Positions 25,267 to 34,456 are shown, counted from the stretch's first letter. The stretch is DNA of 64,000 bases from Sunxiuqinia rutila (GCF_050589705.1 NZ_JBNGOT010000004.1:1-64000), one strand, 5' to 3'. Numbers and translations are program-made. Notes: generated by a model not told the origin, from the letters alone.

Positions 25267-26862
25267 TTAATCTTTTGTTACCTGACTTCCCCACCAATTG
25301 TTGTTTGGGTTGAAATCTTCCGATAAATAATGAAGCCGTTGTTTTTCCAATTGAGGCATTCTGTTTTTCTCCACCCTCTCCAGATGGGCTTTTTCCAGCT
25401 CAGCATCATACTCCGGATCTTTCTCCGGAAATCTGGCATTAACCTCATTCAGGTAATCAAACAAACGTGCATGCAATTCATCAACTTTCTCAGGCTGTGC
25501 TGAAGCAAGGTCGTGCTTTTCTTCCATGTCCGTTTTCAGGTTGTACAATTCTTCGCGCCCGTCCTCATAATAATGAATGAGTTTCCAGTCGCCCAAGCGG
25601 ATAATGGATGAAGGCTCACCTCCTTGGTTTCCGTAATGCGGATAATGCCAAACCAAAGGACGCTCAGGCAATGATTTTCCTTGCAGAACAGGCAGCAAAC
25701 TCACACCATCGGCATGCTCGTCTGGCAACTGAGTAATTCCGACCAAATCCAGAATCGTTGGGTAAAAATCGGTTCCACTTACAGGCACATCGCTCTTTGT
25801 TCCGCCCTTAGTCAAACCTGGCACTTTGATGAAATAAGGTTCCCGGATACCGCCTTCAAACTGATAGCCTTTGCCTCCGCGAAGAGGCAGGTTGGAAGTC
25901 GAAAATGAATCACCAGCCGAAACCCCGCCATTATCTGAAGTAAAGATGACAATGGTATTCTCATCCAGCCCCAGCTCTTCCAGGCTACTCAGCACGCGGC
26001 CAACGGCATCATCCATCGATTCAACCAAGCCGGCATAAACCGGGTTATCCTGCACCTGACGAATAGGAAGGAAATGCCCCATTTCATAGCCCGATTCGGC
26101 AATCCCAGCCTGCGCTGCCTTTTCGCGGTACTTCTGCCATTTTTCCTCAGTGGTTTGAATTGGCCCATGCACGGCGTAAAAGGAAAGAAAAGCAAACACC
26201 GGCTGTCCGGTTTCAGCAGGATTATTGGCCTTTAAATAGGCCACTGTTTCCTCGGCTAAACGCATTGATAAGTTTTCGCCATCCTTCCGGTTTTCGAGGT
26301 TCGGATTGTTGTAAGGAGAATAGTAACCTCCGATTGGACTCCCGGCATGCCAGCCCCCAATGTTTACATCGAAACCATGATCTTCGGGCCAAGAGCCTTT
26401 GTCTCCCAAGTGCCACTTCCCGGCAAAAAATGTCTTATATCCGGCCTGCTTCATGGCTTCAGGCAAGGTCAGATAGCTAGAATCCAGCTGAAACACATAG
26501 TTCGGGGGCAACAACTTGTTGTGTCGTTGTAGCTTTCGCCAGTTTTCGCCGACCGGTGCTCCAATCCAATCGGTAATTCCATGGCGCGCCGGAAATTTTC
26601 CCGTCATAATACTGGCTCGCGAAGGACTACACACCTGGCAGGCGGCGTAACCATTGGTAAATACGACACCCTCCTGAGCAATCCGGTCGATGTTAGGTGT
26701 TTCGTAAAAAGAACTGCCCATGCAGCTCAAGTCGTAATAACCCAGGTCATCAGCCAAAATAAAAAGAACATTCGGCTTGGGTTTCTCAGCCGACTGAGAA
26801 CAAGACATAGCACTTAGAGCAATTGTTCCTCCTAAAAGAAGGAGTTGACGATTAGAATACAT
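25267..26862 (-). CDS. Sulfatase, S1 family, lipoprotein
   Basis: A 531-residue formylglycine-dependent sulfatase that removes sulfate esters, usually from polysaccharides in Bacteroidota. The signal is lipoprotein-like (LLLLGGTIALSAMSC, Cys21). Metal ligands D38 and D39 sit in FILADDLGYYD. The modification motif C78-S-P-S-R with downstream TGKFPARHG directs conversion of Cys78 to formylglycine. FTSDNGG near residue 308 supplies further metal ligands. No sulfatase-maturing enzyme, SusC/D pair or other polysaccharide gene adjoins it, so the substrate is unknown. Exposure on the periplasmic or cell-surface side is expected. Confidence 0.93.
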   Translation of the reverse strand: MYSNRQLLLLGGTIALSAMSCSQSAEKPKPNVLFILADDLGYYDLSCMGSSFYETPNIDRIAQEGVVFTNGYAACQVCSPSRASIMTGKFPARHGITDWIGAPVGENWRKLQRHNKLLPPNYVFQLDSSYLTLPEAMKQAGYKTFFAGKWHLGDKGSWPEDHGFDVNIGGWHAGSPIGGYYSPYNNPNLENRKDGENLSMRLAEETVAYLKANNPAETGQPVFAFLSFYAVHGPIQTTEEKWQKYREKAAQAGIAESGYEMGHFLPIRQVQDNPVYAGLVESMDDAVGRVLSSLEELGLDENTIVIFTSDNGGVSAGDSFSTSNLPLRGGKGYQFEGGIREPYFIKVPGLTKGGTKSDVPVSGTDFYPTILDLVGITQLPDEHADGVSLLPVLQGKSLPERPLVWHYPHYGNQGGEPSSIIRLGDWKLIHYYEDGREELYNLKTDMEEKHDLASAQPEKVDELHARLFDYLNEVNARFPEKDPEYDAELEKAHLERVEKNRMPQLEKQRLHYLSEDFNPNNNWWGSQVTKD

Positions 26863-27219
26863 AAAATTTAATTATGGTTTTTATAAAAATCAATCTACAT
26901 CATTTCGCTTGCGCAAAGTCATTTGGAAAGCAGCAGGTATTTTCCTTTCAACAAAGAGAACTTTTGGCAAGTTCCACTTCGCTCAATCCCGACAGACCAA
27001 AAAGGATCCTCCTGGCAATTCCAATGTTTAAAAGTAAGCAAGTTTTTTAGTCAACAGAACTCCTGTTTCAATTTTGCTTCATGTTCAGGATATGATTTGC
27101 AAACCATCGAAACCAAAACACAGCTCGAAATGAGTTCATTGCCATCCGAACTGTGAACTGCTCAATTTTTCAGGAATTATTCGGAATACCTGTTCCAATG
27201 TGTCCCTGCAAAGTCCGTT
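26863..27219. other. 357 bp gap without a supported gene
   Basis: The gap lies between two leftward genes and holds the sulfatase upstream region. A plus-strand frame at 26923-27156 has no start context or family-like sequence and is not believed. A minus-strand box TGACTTTG (26922-26915) is one base off the -7 consensus, about 53 bp from the sulfatase ATG. No repeat or hairpin stands out. Confidence 0.4.
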
Positions 27220-27663
27220 TCAACGTTTTTGTTGATTCAACAACAGCCAGTAAAAACCGATTTCACGAATGGCATCCACAAACTTGTCAAAATCTACTGG
27301 TTTTACAATGTAGCTATTAACACCCAGTTGATAACTTTTCACCAAGTCGGATTCTTCTTTGGACGAAGTGAGCATAATAACCGGAATGACCTTCGTTTCC
27401 GGATGACTTTTAATTTCTTTCAACACATCCAACCCATCAATTTTGGGCAATTTCAAGTCAAGCAAGATAATTTTAGGGCGCGACTGCCGGGAGCGTTCAT
27501 CAAACTTTCCTCGTGCAAAAACAAAATCGAGGGCCTCTTCTCCATCGCCCACCACCAGCACTTTATTGGTCAGTTTATTCTTCTTCAGTGCCCGAAGGGC
27601 CATTTCGGCATCCAATGGATTATCTTCGACAATCAAGATCTCCACTTCATTTAAATTCTCCAT
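27220..27663 (-). CDS. Single-domain response regulator, Rcp1 type
   Basis: A 147-residue stand-alone receiver domain. The acidic pair is in LIVEDNPLDAEMALRAL, the phosphoacceptor Asp69 in IILLDLKLPKIDGLDVL, followed by VIMLTSS and the conserved Lys in YIVKPVDFDKF. The form is that of Rcp1-like receivers paired with PAS or phytochrome histidine kinases, with an extended loop after the second strand (FARGKFDERSRQSRP). There is no output domain, so it probably relays phosphate or acts by protein contact. It lies 67 bp downstream of the solute-binding-domain histidine kinase gene on the same strand and is probably its partner. Confidence 0.92.
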   Translation of the reverse strand: MENLNEVEILIVEDNPLDAEMALRALKKNKLTNKVLVVGDGEEALDFVFARGKFDERSRQSRPKIILLDLKLPKIDGLDVLKEIKSHPETKVIPVIMLTSSKEESDLVKSYQLGVNSYIVKPVDFDKFVDAIREIGFYWLLLNQQKR

Positions 27664-27730
27664 TCGTTAGTTCATTTAGCAGGTTCATTTTTAAATATCC
27701 TTAAGGTCTCTATTGCTGACTTGCTTATTC

Positions 27731-29938
27731 CTATGCTCCATTCAACGAAAAGTAAAATGTAGCCCCCTCCTGCAACTCGCTTTTAGCCCAGACCTGCCCA
27801 CCATGCCGCGACACAATGCGCTGCACAATGGCCAGTCCAACCCCGGTGCCTTTAAATTCCTCTTCGGTATGCAGGCGCTGAAACACGCCAAACAACTTAT
27901 CCTGGTACTTGGGGTTAAAACCAGCACCATAATCCCGGATAAAGAAAACTTGTTCTCCTCCTTCTTCCCATGAGCCAATCTCAATTTTCTTAACGCCTGA
28001 CTTTTCACTGTACTTCAAGGCGTTGCCAATCAGGTTCTGCCAGACTTGCTTTATGAGTGAATAGTCGCAGGCTATCTCGGGCATGGCTGAGATTTCAAGG
28101 ACAAACTGCTCTTGTTCTTTCCGGCTTGCAAGTTCCTGAAAAATGGACTTGGCCACTTTGCCCATATCAACTTTACTCATCCGCATTTCAGCACGCGAAA
28201 TCCGTGAAAGGTTTAGCATGTCCGTAATCAACCGATCCATTTTGGAGGCATTATTCTGAATAACCCTAAGGAAACGCTTCCCTTCATCATCCAACTTGTC
28301 TGCATAATCTTCCAGTAAAAAATCAGAATACCCGTTAATAGCGCGCAAGGGAGCTCTTAAATCGTGAGACACCGAGTAAGTAAAAGCATCCAGTTCCTTG
28401 TTGGATAATTCCAGCTTCCGGCGCTCTTCATTCACTTCTTTACTAACCTGATTCAGATCCTCAACCATATACAACAAGGCTCTCTGACTCTTATCCAGTT
28501 TTTGTACTTTTTCCTCCAACTCTGCCGTGCGTTGAGCAACCTCAATTTCCAGATTGGCTTTCAAGGCCAGCAATTCCCTTTCGGATCGTTTCCGTTCAGT
28601 TATGTCCCAAAAGGTAACCACAAGGCCTACAATCTCCTCATTTTTATGAATTGGGTAAGAGAAAAATTCCGTAGGAAAACAACTGCCATCGGCCCGCCAA
28701 AACACATCATCTTCATTATGAATTCCAGTTCCTGAACTAAAGGCTCTTCGAATATCGCACGCCGCTGTTTCATAGTAAGAACCATCGGTTTTGGTATGGT
28801 GAATCAATTTATGCATGTTTCGTCCAATTACCTGACTCCGGTCCTCATAACCCAAAGCTTTTAGTGCCGATTGATTGATGAAGGTGCAGTTGCCGCGGGT
28901 GTCGGTACCATAAATTCCTTCGGCGGTTGAATTAAGCAACAGGCGAATCTGCTCCTCACTTTCTTTGAGCCGGCTTTGCTGTTCCTGAAGCACCCGCCAG
29001 GTTTTTTTATGCTCAATGATTTCTTCGTTCAGATGCCGGGTTCGCTTTCCAACCTCTTTGCGAAGCAGTACAATCCACAACAGCGATAAGACCACCAACA
29101 AGGGCACGAAAATCCAAAGCACCAACCTGAGCAAATCAGCTTTTGTAAAATGTTCCTGAAATGCAGTACCAAACCATTTCTGATGGATGGCCTTGTAGGT
29201 ACCATTGGCCATCACGATTGACAGCCCTTCATTCAGCTGAGCCAACAAGGCTTCGTTGCCTTTTTGAACAGCAAAACAAAACTCCTGCCGAAACTCGGGC
29301 AGAGGGGCTTTCAGCGGAACCACCGTTTGCAGGTTCAGCCGCTCCATGATTTTTAATCCAATAATACGCTGCGTAATCACCGCATCGCCCTCGCCGGCCG
29401 CCAACTTCGTAAAAGCTTCATCAAAAGTCGTGGTGGTATAAATCCGGTCAGAAATACGTTCGCGACGTACAAATTCGTCTGCCACATCGCCTTTCATCAC
29501 CAGAATTTCTTTATTCTTTAAATCAGCCAACGTGTGGATGTCCTGATTGTCGCGCCGCACAAAAATAGCGCCGTGCAGTTGGATATAAGGAATGGTAAAA
29601 TCATAAAGAACTTCTCGTTCCGGTGTTCTTCCCATAATCGGAAGTGCTTCAATAGCTCCTTCGGCTAAGTCCTTCTTCAAGCTCACCCAAGGGCCTAACT
29701 TAACTTTTACATTGAGGTGAACAGCTTCAGCTGCTGCCCGGAACAGATCAACGGCAAACCCAACGGGCTTGCCATTTTCATCCAGCAAACAGTAGGGTGG
29801 GTAATCGGGCTCTGCTCCCAGCAAAACAGTCCGGATAGTATCGGGTTCCTGCACGTGAGAACTTGCCTCAACCAGTATTGCGGGGGATGCAATCAAAGCC
29901 AACAAGAATATGCCCAGGCGTATCACGATTCTGTTCAT
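27731..29938 (-). CDS. Sensor histidine kinase with periplasmic solute-binding domain and PAS
   Basis: A 735-residue membrane kinase. After a signal peptide, residues ~35-265 form a family 3 solute-binding domain (LGAEPDYPPYCLLDENGKPVGFAVDLFRAAAEA), as in amino-acid ABC transporters. One transmembrane helix follows at ~275-297, then a coiled coil, a PAS domain at ~330-450, and a HisKA domain with His525 in YSVSHDLRAPL. The ATPase domain has N (WQNLIGNALKYS), G1 (RDYGAGF) and G2 (GTGVGLAIVQRIV) boxes. It should sense a small periplasmic solute. The gene starts inside the stop of the multi-PAS gene (ATGA), and the Rcp1-type receiver follows. Confidence 0.92.
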   Translation of the reverse strand: MNRIVIRLGIFLLALIASPAILVEASSHVQEPDTIRTVLLGAEPDYPPYCLLDENGKPVGFAVDLFRAAAEAVHLNVKVKLGPWVSLKKDLAEGAIEALPIMGRTPEREVLYDFTIPYIQLHGAIFVRRDNQDIHTLADLKNKEILVMKGDVADEFVRRERISDRIYTTTTFDEAFTKLAAGEGDAVITQRIIGLKIMERLNLQTVVPLKAPLPEFRQEFCFAVQKGNEALLAQLNEGLSIVMANGTYKAIHQKWFGTAFQEHFTKADLLRLVLWIFVPLLVVLSLLWIVLLRKEVGKRTRHLNEEIIEHKKTWRVLQEQQSRLKESEEQIRLLLNSTAEGIYGTDTRGNCTFINQSALKALGYEDRSQVIGRNMHKLIHHTKTDGSYYETAACDIRRAFSSGTGIHNEDDVFWRADGSCFPTEFFSYPIHKNEEIVGLVVTFWDITERKRSERELLALKANLEIEVAQRTAELEEKVQKLDKSQRALLYMVEDLNQVSKEVNEERRKLELSNKELDAFTYSVSHDLRAPLRAINGYSDFLLEDYADKLDDEGKRFLRVIQNNASKMDRLITDMLNLSRISRAEMRMSKVDMGKVAKSIFQELASRKEQEQFVLEISAMPEIACDYSLIKQVWQNLIGNALKYSEKSGVKKIEIGSWEEGGEQVFFIRDYGAGFNPKYQDKLFGVFQRLHTEEEFKGTGVGLAIVQRIVSRHGGQVWAKSELQEGATFYFSLNGA

Positions 29939-32148
29939 GCGTTCTTCTCTTTAAGCTTTTCTATTTCGTCGCGTAGTTCTTTAATCCGGAACTCACGTTC
30001 GATGGTGGCATCATAAAACCGCTGCAATTCGTCAACACGCTCTTGCAGTTCTTTCGTTTTCTCATCCACCTGAATTTCCAGCTGCGCTTTTAGCTCAAGC
30101 AAATCAGCTTCGGCCTTTTTCTGTTCCGTAATATCTCTTCCAACACCAATAATACCAACAATCTTTCCTTCGTCGTTCAGCAAAGCCACATCGTTCCAGG
30201 CCAACCATTTCCAACCTTCCTTGGTCATGGCACGCTGCTCCAGAGAAACCCGGTAAGGAGGCTTATATAACTTTTTCATAGCTTCAGCCGTGCTCCGCTG
30301 ATCCTCTTCATGCACAAGCGGCATAAATGTTTTTCCCAGCAATTCTTCTTCGGTTTTTCCAAACATCCGGCAATAAGACGGGCTCACAAACAGAAAACGA
30401 CCTTCGACATCGACCTTCACAACAATATCCGACTGGTTTTCAACCAAAAGCCGGTAGTTGTTCTCGCTTTCGCGTAAGGCCTTTTCGGCTTTCTGCTGCT
30501 CGGTAACGTCTTTTACAAAAGAAAACGACAGGAGTTTATCCTTATACTGAAAGTAATTGACCGTGACCTCCACCGGAAACTCGGTTCCATCTTTTCGTCG
30601 GTGCGTCGAAATAAAGGTATTCCTCTTCTTCTTGCTCTTAATTCCCTCCCGATGCTTATGAAAATTTTTGGCATTGAATGGAGGAGCAATGGTAAAAAGC
30701 GAACTGCCAATCAATTCTTCGGTGGAATACCCCAGACTTTTGGCAGCATAATGATTGGCATAAATAATCGTTCCATCTTCTTCGACCTGAAAAACACCCA
30801 CCTGCGCATGATCAATCCCAAACTGAGTCAGCTCCAAGCGAAATTCTGCTTGTTTGCGCTCGGTTACATCGGTAACCAACACATGCCGCGCCGGGCGTTT
30901 ATTAAACACAACAGCATGAGAAGTGATTTCCACAAAAATCAGTTCGCCATTCTTTTTGAAATGACGCCATCCCCGGGTTCGCTCATATTCCTGAGCACCC
31001 AGCCTGACACTCTCCATTAAGACAGGGATGTCTTCCTCCGGGCGAATATCTTTAATGGTCATTCCACAAAATTCTTCCTCGGAATAACCATAATGGTTGA
31101 TAGCCGCATAATTGACCTTCAGAAAAGCAAGCGTTTCGAGGTCATAAATCCACATTGGCTGCGGATTATTTTCAAACATGACCCGGTATCCTTGCTCCCT
31201 TTCTTTTAGCATTTCATGCATTTGATAGGCATCGGTTACATCGCGAAAAACAAGCACAACACCCGTAATTTCACCCTGTCCGTTCCGAATGGGTGCCCCC
31301 GAATCGGCAATCTGGTATTCAACACCTGTTTTTGAAACCAGCTTGGTGTGATTCGCCAAACCAACCACTTCACCGGTTTTTATCACCTTGCTGACCGGAC
31401 TTCTGGCTGGTTCGCCAGTTACACTATTGAAAATATGAAAAACCTCCTCCAGATTTCGGCCGGCTGCATCCTCCGGATTCCAGCCCGTAAGCTGGGCAGC
31501 TACCGGGTTTATTCGGGTAATGGCACCCTTAACATCGGTGGCAATAACAGCATCGCCAATGGAGTTTAGGGTGATGCGCAGGTTTTCTTCGCTTTCCCGC
31601 CTCACTTCTTCCATGCTTCTTCGCTCCAAACAGCGGCTCAGGTGGGTCGTTATGGCCTTCAACAGGTTTCGTTCTTCCTTGAAAAAAGGTCCTTCGTCGG
31701 CTTCCGGTCGCTTTTCCAGATAAGCCACTTCCACTTTGGCCAGCAGCCGATCGCCGGTATAGCTCTCTTCGGTCAGCATCCAAGGGGTCTCCTTAAAATT
31801 GGAGGTTTGCCCGGTCTTTTCACCCACATGCAAGCGCACGCCGGTAGCTTCCGGATATTGCCAGGCAGAAGGGATCAAGCTCAGCACCTGCTGTAAAATA
31901 CTGTCTGACGAAACGGATCTGTCTTCAGTATACTGAATAAGCTTGTATAATGCACTCAGCTCTTTGGCACGTTTCTCAAGCGATTGTGATTTTTGATCCA
32001 GTTCCTGTTGGTACTGATTCATTTCTTCCAGCAATTCCTGGAACTTCGCGTCTGACCTCCGATCATGCTCTTTGTTGAGCAACCCATTGATCCGTTCTTT
32101 TAAGGTCTTACCAATATTTGATTTGAGTGGACTGCCGTCTGATTTCAT
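29935..32148 (-). CDS. GAF-like plus four-PAS protein without kinase domain
   Basis: A 737-residue cytosolic sensor scaffold. A coiled-coil start (residues ~30-70) leads into a GAF-like domain (~65-180). Four PAS domains follow, at about 190-310, 315-435, 440-560 and 565-690, each closing with a VFRDVT, VTDVTERK, VKDVTEQQKAEK or GRDITEQKKAEA connector. The chain ends in a coiled coil (DEKTKELQERVDELQRFYDATIEREFRIKELRDEIEKL). No HisKA, HATPase, GGDEF or receiver motif is present. It overlaps the downstream kinase gene by 4 bp, so the two proteins are made together and may form a complex in which this one supplies extra sensory input. Confidence 0.9.
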   Translation of the reverse strand: MKSDGSPLKSNIGKTLKERINGLLNKEHDRRSDAKFQELLEEMNQYQQELDQKSQSLEKRAKELSALYKLIQYTEDRSVSSDSILQQVLSLIPSAWQYPEATGVRLHVGEKTGQTSNFKETPWMLTEESYTGDRLLAKVEVAYLEKRPEADEGPFFKEERNLLKAITTHLSRCLERRSMEEVRRESEENLRITLNSIGDAVIATDVKGAITRINPVAAQLTGWNPEDAAGRNLEEVFHIFNSVTGEPARSPVSKVIKTGEVVGLANHTKLVSKTGVEYQIADSGAPIRNGQGEITGVVLVFRDVTDAYQMHEMLKEREQGYRVMFENNPQPMWIYDLETLAFLKVNYAAINHYGYSEEEFCGMTIKDIRPEEDIPVLMESVRLGAQEYERTRGWRHFKKNGELIFVEITSHAVVFNKRPARHVLVTDVTERKQAEFRLELTQFGIDHAQVGVFQVEEDGTIIYANHYAAKSLGYSTEELIGSSLFTIAPPFNAKNFHKHREGIKSKKKRNTFISTHRRKDGTEFPVEVTVNYFQYKDKLLSFSFVKDVTEQQKAEKALRESENNYRLLVENQSDIVVKVDVEGRFLFVSPSYCRMFGKTEEELLGKTFMPLVHEEDQRSTAEAMKKLYKPPYRVSLEQRAMTKEGWKWLAWNDVALLNDEGKIVGIIGVGRDITEQKKAEADLLELKAQLEIQVDEKTKELQERVDELQRFYDATIEREFRIKELRDEIEKLKEKNA

Positions 32149-32407
32149 AATTTTGCTTTAGTAGGTTAACTACTCCAACACCACCGACCTGAAACCATCA
32201 TCGCAGGAAGCTTGCTCTCTCTAAATTCACCAATTCAACTGTTAAGGTCATTGCTTCCGGTTTTCGACCTCCTTCGGCCATCTGGTTAATCTATAGAAAA
32301 TTACGGTTTATTTTCTTTTTACACAAAAAAACAAGGTCATTTTTTATGTTTGCAAATAAAAAGCAATTTTAGGAGCAGTTGGCCGGACAACTTGCCATAA
32401 AACCAGA

Positions 32408-33613
32408 TCATCTTTGCAAATCAATATCTTTAAACACTAAATCCACTTGTGTACCTTTCCCCACTACACTATTTACCATGAGCTGGATGTTGGTTTTCTG
32501 AATCAGTTCGTTGACCAGCACCAGGCCTATTCCATTCCCTTTTTCTTGGGCTGTCCCCAGTGTTGAGCCAGCAACAGAGCTAAAAAGCGAGGCCAGTTTT
32601 TCCTTGCTCATGCCAACACCATGATCAATAACCGATAAGGTTTTAGCATGATACCTCAACAGGATTGTTCCTTCGTGGTAAGAATATTTCACCGCATTCG
32701 ACAAGAAGTTGCGCAAGGCAATTTTCAAGATAGGACCATTACTAAAAACCCGTACATCTTCAGGAACGTCATTTTGCAGACTGATTTTCTTGTTGTTTAG
32801 TAATGGTTCAAACTCAGCGGCAAGTTCAAAAATCAATTCACGCAAAGCAATCGGGTGGTTATTCTCCGTATTTAAACATTTGGCCTTTGCCCACTCCATC
32901 AGACTTGCAGTCATGTCATAAGCCTGACCAGCTGTTTGCTGAATAATGCTCAAAAATTCAGTGTCAGCCGCCCGATCATCGTTTTCCTCCGTGTTTTGGG
33001 CCAATAAATCGGCAAAGCCGATAATGTTGGACAAAGGAGTGCGCAGATCGTGCAGGATGGCCGAGAAGAGGTTCTCCTGCAAATTCAGCTGCTCTGAAAG
33101 CGACCGAATTAGGGCTCGGTGATTTTCTTCAATGGCCTTGCGCTCCGAAATGTCGAAGACAATGCCTGTTAAAAACAAGGGTTCTCCCATCGGTCCTCGC
33201 TGAGTGATGGTTCCGCGGTCGTAATACCATTTCCAATCGCCATGTTTGGTTTTTATGCGATATTCCACCTCATAAGCATCCGATTTTCCACTAAGATGAT
33301 CGCGCATATTTTGCATGACAGGCTCGTAATCATCCGGATGCAGTTTATCGGTAAAAAACTGGTATTCGCAGCCCTGTGGAACCTCCGTTAGATCATAACC
33401 CAGCGTAGTTGCTTTCAGCGCATTGAAGCTGACCTTATTGGCTTGCACATCCCAGCTCCATTGCCCCAGGTTACCCGCCCAGGCAAACTTCAGCTGCTCC
33501 ACTTCCTTTAGCTGATTGGTCAAAGCAGCCAGCAGTCGGTCTTTTTCCCGTAGGCGCTCAAGCAATTCATCCTTGCTTTGATGCTCATCAATTGTTCCCA
33601 TAATACGTTCCAT
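32408..33613 (-). CDS. PAS-domain sensor histidine kinase
   Basis: A 401-residue cytosolic kinase. A short coiled-coil N-terminus is followed by a PAS domain of the fold-3 kind at ~45-160 (NLGQWSWDVQANKV to GIVFDISERKAIEE). HisKA has His188 in FSAILHDLRTPLSNIIGFADLL. The ATPase domain has N (NFLSNAVKYSY), G1 (DHGVGMS) and G2 (GNGIGLVLVNELI) boxes. There are no transmembrane segments. An in-frame ATG at 33601 is an alternative start. It is divergent from the NifX/ATPase operon and separated from the multi-PAS gene by 259 bp, so its partner regulator is not obvious. Confidence 0.9.
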   Translation of the reverse strand: MERIMGTIDEHQSKDELLERLREKDRLLAALTNQLKEVEQLKFAWAGNLGQWSWDVQANKVSFNALKATTLGYDLTEVPQGCEYQFFTDKLHPDDYEPVMQNMRDHLSGKSDAYEVEYRIKTKHGDWKWYYDRGTITQRGPMGEPLFLTGIVFDISERKAIEENHRALIRSLSEQLNLQENLFSAILHDLRTPLSNIIGFADLLAQNTEENDDRAADTEFLSIIQQTAGQAYDMTASLMEWAKAKCLNTENNHPIALRELIFELAAEFEPLLNNKKISLQNDVPEDVRVFSNGPILKIALRNFLSNAVKYSYHEGTILLRYHAKTLSVIDHGVGMSKEKLASLFSSVAGSTLGTAQEKGNGIGLVLVNELIQKTNIQLMVNSVVGKGTQVDLVFKDIDLQR

Positions 33614-33745
33614 TCATTTTGTCACAATCCCATTCAAAGTAAACACTTTTAAAGGAATCAAAAAGAACCAGTGAAACAATCGTATTCCGCAGCTCTCTGA
33701 ATCTCAACGATATTTCTGAATAAAAAAAAATCAGCCCAATCCCTG

Positions 33746-33773
33746 TTTGATGAACAAATGTTCATTATATTTG
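33746..33773 (+). promoter_or_regulatory. Promoter with embedded ATGAACA-N2-TGTTCAT palindrome
   Basis: TATATTTG at 33766-33773 is a perfect -7 box, and TTTG at 33746-33749 may be the -33 element, although the spacing is short. The bases between them, 33750-33765, are a perfect 7 bp inverted repeat ATGAACA-AA-TGTTCAT. It resembles the 12-2-12 operators of ArsR/SmtB metal sensors. A bound protein would block the promoter. Confidence 0.5.
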
Positions 33774-33807
33774 TGTCGTTGTTTATTTTCATTTATTCTT
33801 ATAAATC

Positions 33808-34128
33808 ATGAAAGTTGCCATTACATCATCCGGAAAAACAGGCTCTTCCAAAATTGACAATCGCTTTGGAAGGTGCGCTTATTTTGCGATTCACGACCTG
33901 GAGTCAGACAAAACAGAGTTCATCAAAAATCCAAACAAGGATGTCAATGAAGGTGCAGGTCCAGCTGCCGCTCAGCTAATCGCATCACAAGGCGTTAAGA
34001 AAATTATATCAGGCGAGTTTGGAGGAAAAGTGAAAACCATTTTAGAAGACCTTCAAATTCAGATGATCATGGTCAATGGTCCGGAACAGACCGTTGAGGA
34101 ACTTATTCGATTAATGACCACCAGGTAG
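33808..34128 (+). CDS. NifX/NifB-like (dinitrogenase iron-molybdenum cofactor family) protein
   Basis: A 106-residue single-domain protein of the NifX/NafY/NifB C-terminal family: MKVAITSSG at the start, IDNRFGRCAYFAI near residue 17, GAGPAAAQLIASQGVKKIISGEFGGK in the middle and VEELIRLM at the end. In nitrogen fixers this domain binds iron-sulfur and FeMo-cofactor precursors. Free-standing copies are common in anaerobes without nitrogenase, where their role is unknown. It is the first gene of a long operon headed by a palindromic operator. No nitrogenase gene is present in the window. Confidence 0.88.
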   Translation: MKVAITSSGKTGSSKIDNRFGRCAYFAIHDLESDKTEFIKNPNKDVNEGAGPAAAQLIASQGVKKIISGEFGGKVKTILEDLQIQMIMVNGPEQTVEELIRLMTTR

Positions 34129-34143
34129 AAAGGAGGTGTTATT

Positions 34144-34365
34144 ATGCCCGGATTCAATAAAAAAGGCCCGGCGGGAGAAGGTCCCTTATCAGGCAGAGGC
34201 AGAGGTTGCTGTGCAGCCAAAGGTCAAGGCCGTTTCTCCACCCAAACAGGTCAACAGGAGCCCAACACTCCTGAAAATAAACAAGAGGAAAGATCAGATC
34301 GTCTTTGGGGCTTAAGAAGAGGACGTCGACGCGGGAATGCGTCAGGACGCAAAGCTTGCTTCTGA
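34144..34365 (+). CDS. DUF5320-like small Gly/Arg/Cys protein
   Basis: A 73-residue protein opening MPGFNKKGPAGEGPLSGRGRGCC, the typical start of the DUF5320 family (GPMG-x-GPMTGRG-x2-C), which accompanies NifX-like genes in anaerobes. The C-terminal part is strongly basic (LRRGRRRGNASGRK). A textbook Shine-Dalgarno AAAGGAGGTG lies eight bases before the ATG, unusual for a Bacteroidota gene and a possible mark of transfer from a Firmicute- or Deltaproteobacterium-like source. Function is unknown; a role with metal clusters is inferred from its company. Confidence 0.75.
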   Translation: MPGFNKKGPAGEGPLSGRGRGCCAAKGQGRFSTQTGQQEPNTPENKQEERSDRLWGLRRGRRRGNASGRKACF

Positions 34366-34386
34366 GGATGAACTGTTTCCGATTGA

Positions 34387-34423
34387 AAACTGGCAGCTGA
34401 ATGGTCCTTAAAGCTGCCAGTTT
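34387..34423 (+). terminator. Intra-operon hairpin (12 bp stem)
   Basis: AAACTGGCAGCT and AGCTGCCAGTTT form a perfect 12 bp stem around a 13-base loop, between the DUF5320 and second NifX-like genes. The T-run after it is weak (TTTACTTTC). It could be a leaky terminator or processing site that sets the level of the first two genes above the rest. Confidence 0.55.
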
Positions 34424-34456
34424 ACTTTCAAATGAATCAAATTAAAAATAGAGACT

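Noticed and set aside
26923..27156. 77-codon plus-strand frame between the sulfatase and the receiver gene
   Set aside because: No start context, no family pattern and antisense to both neighbours.
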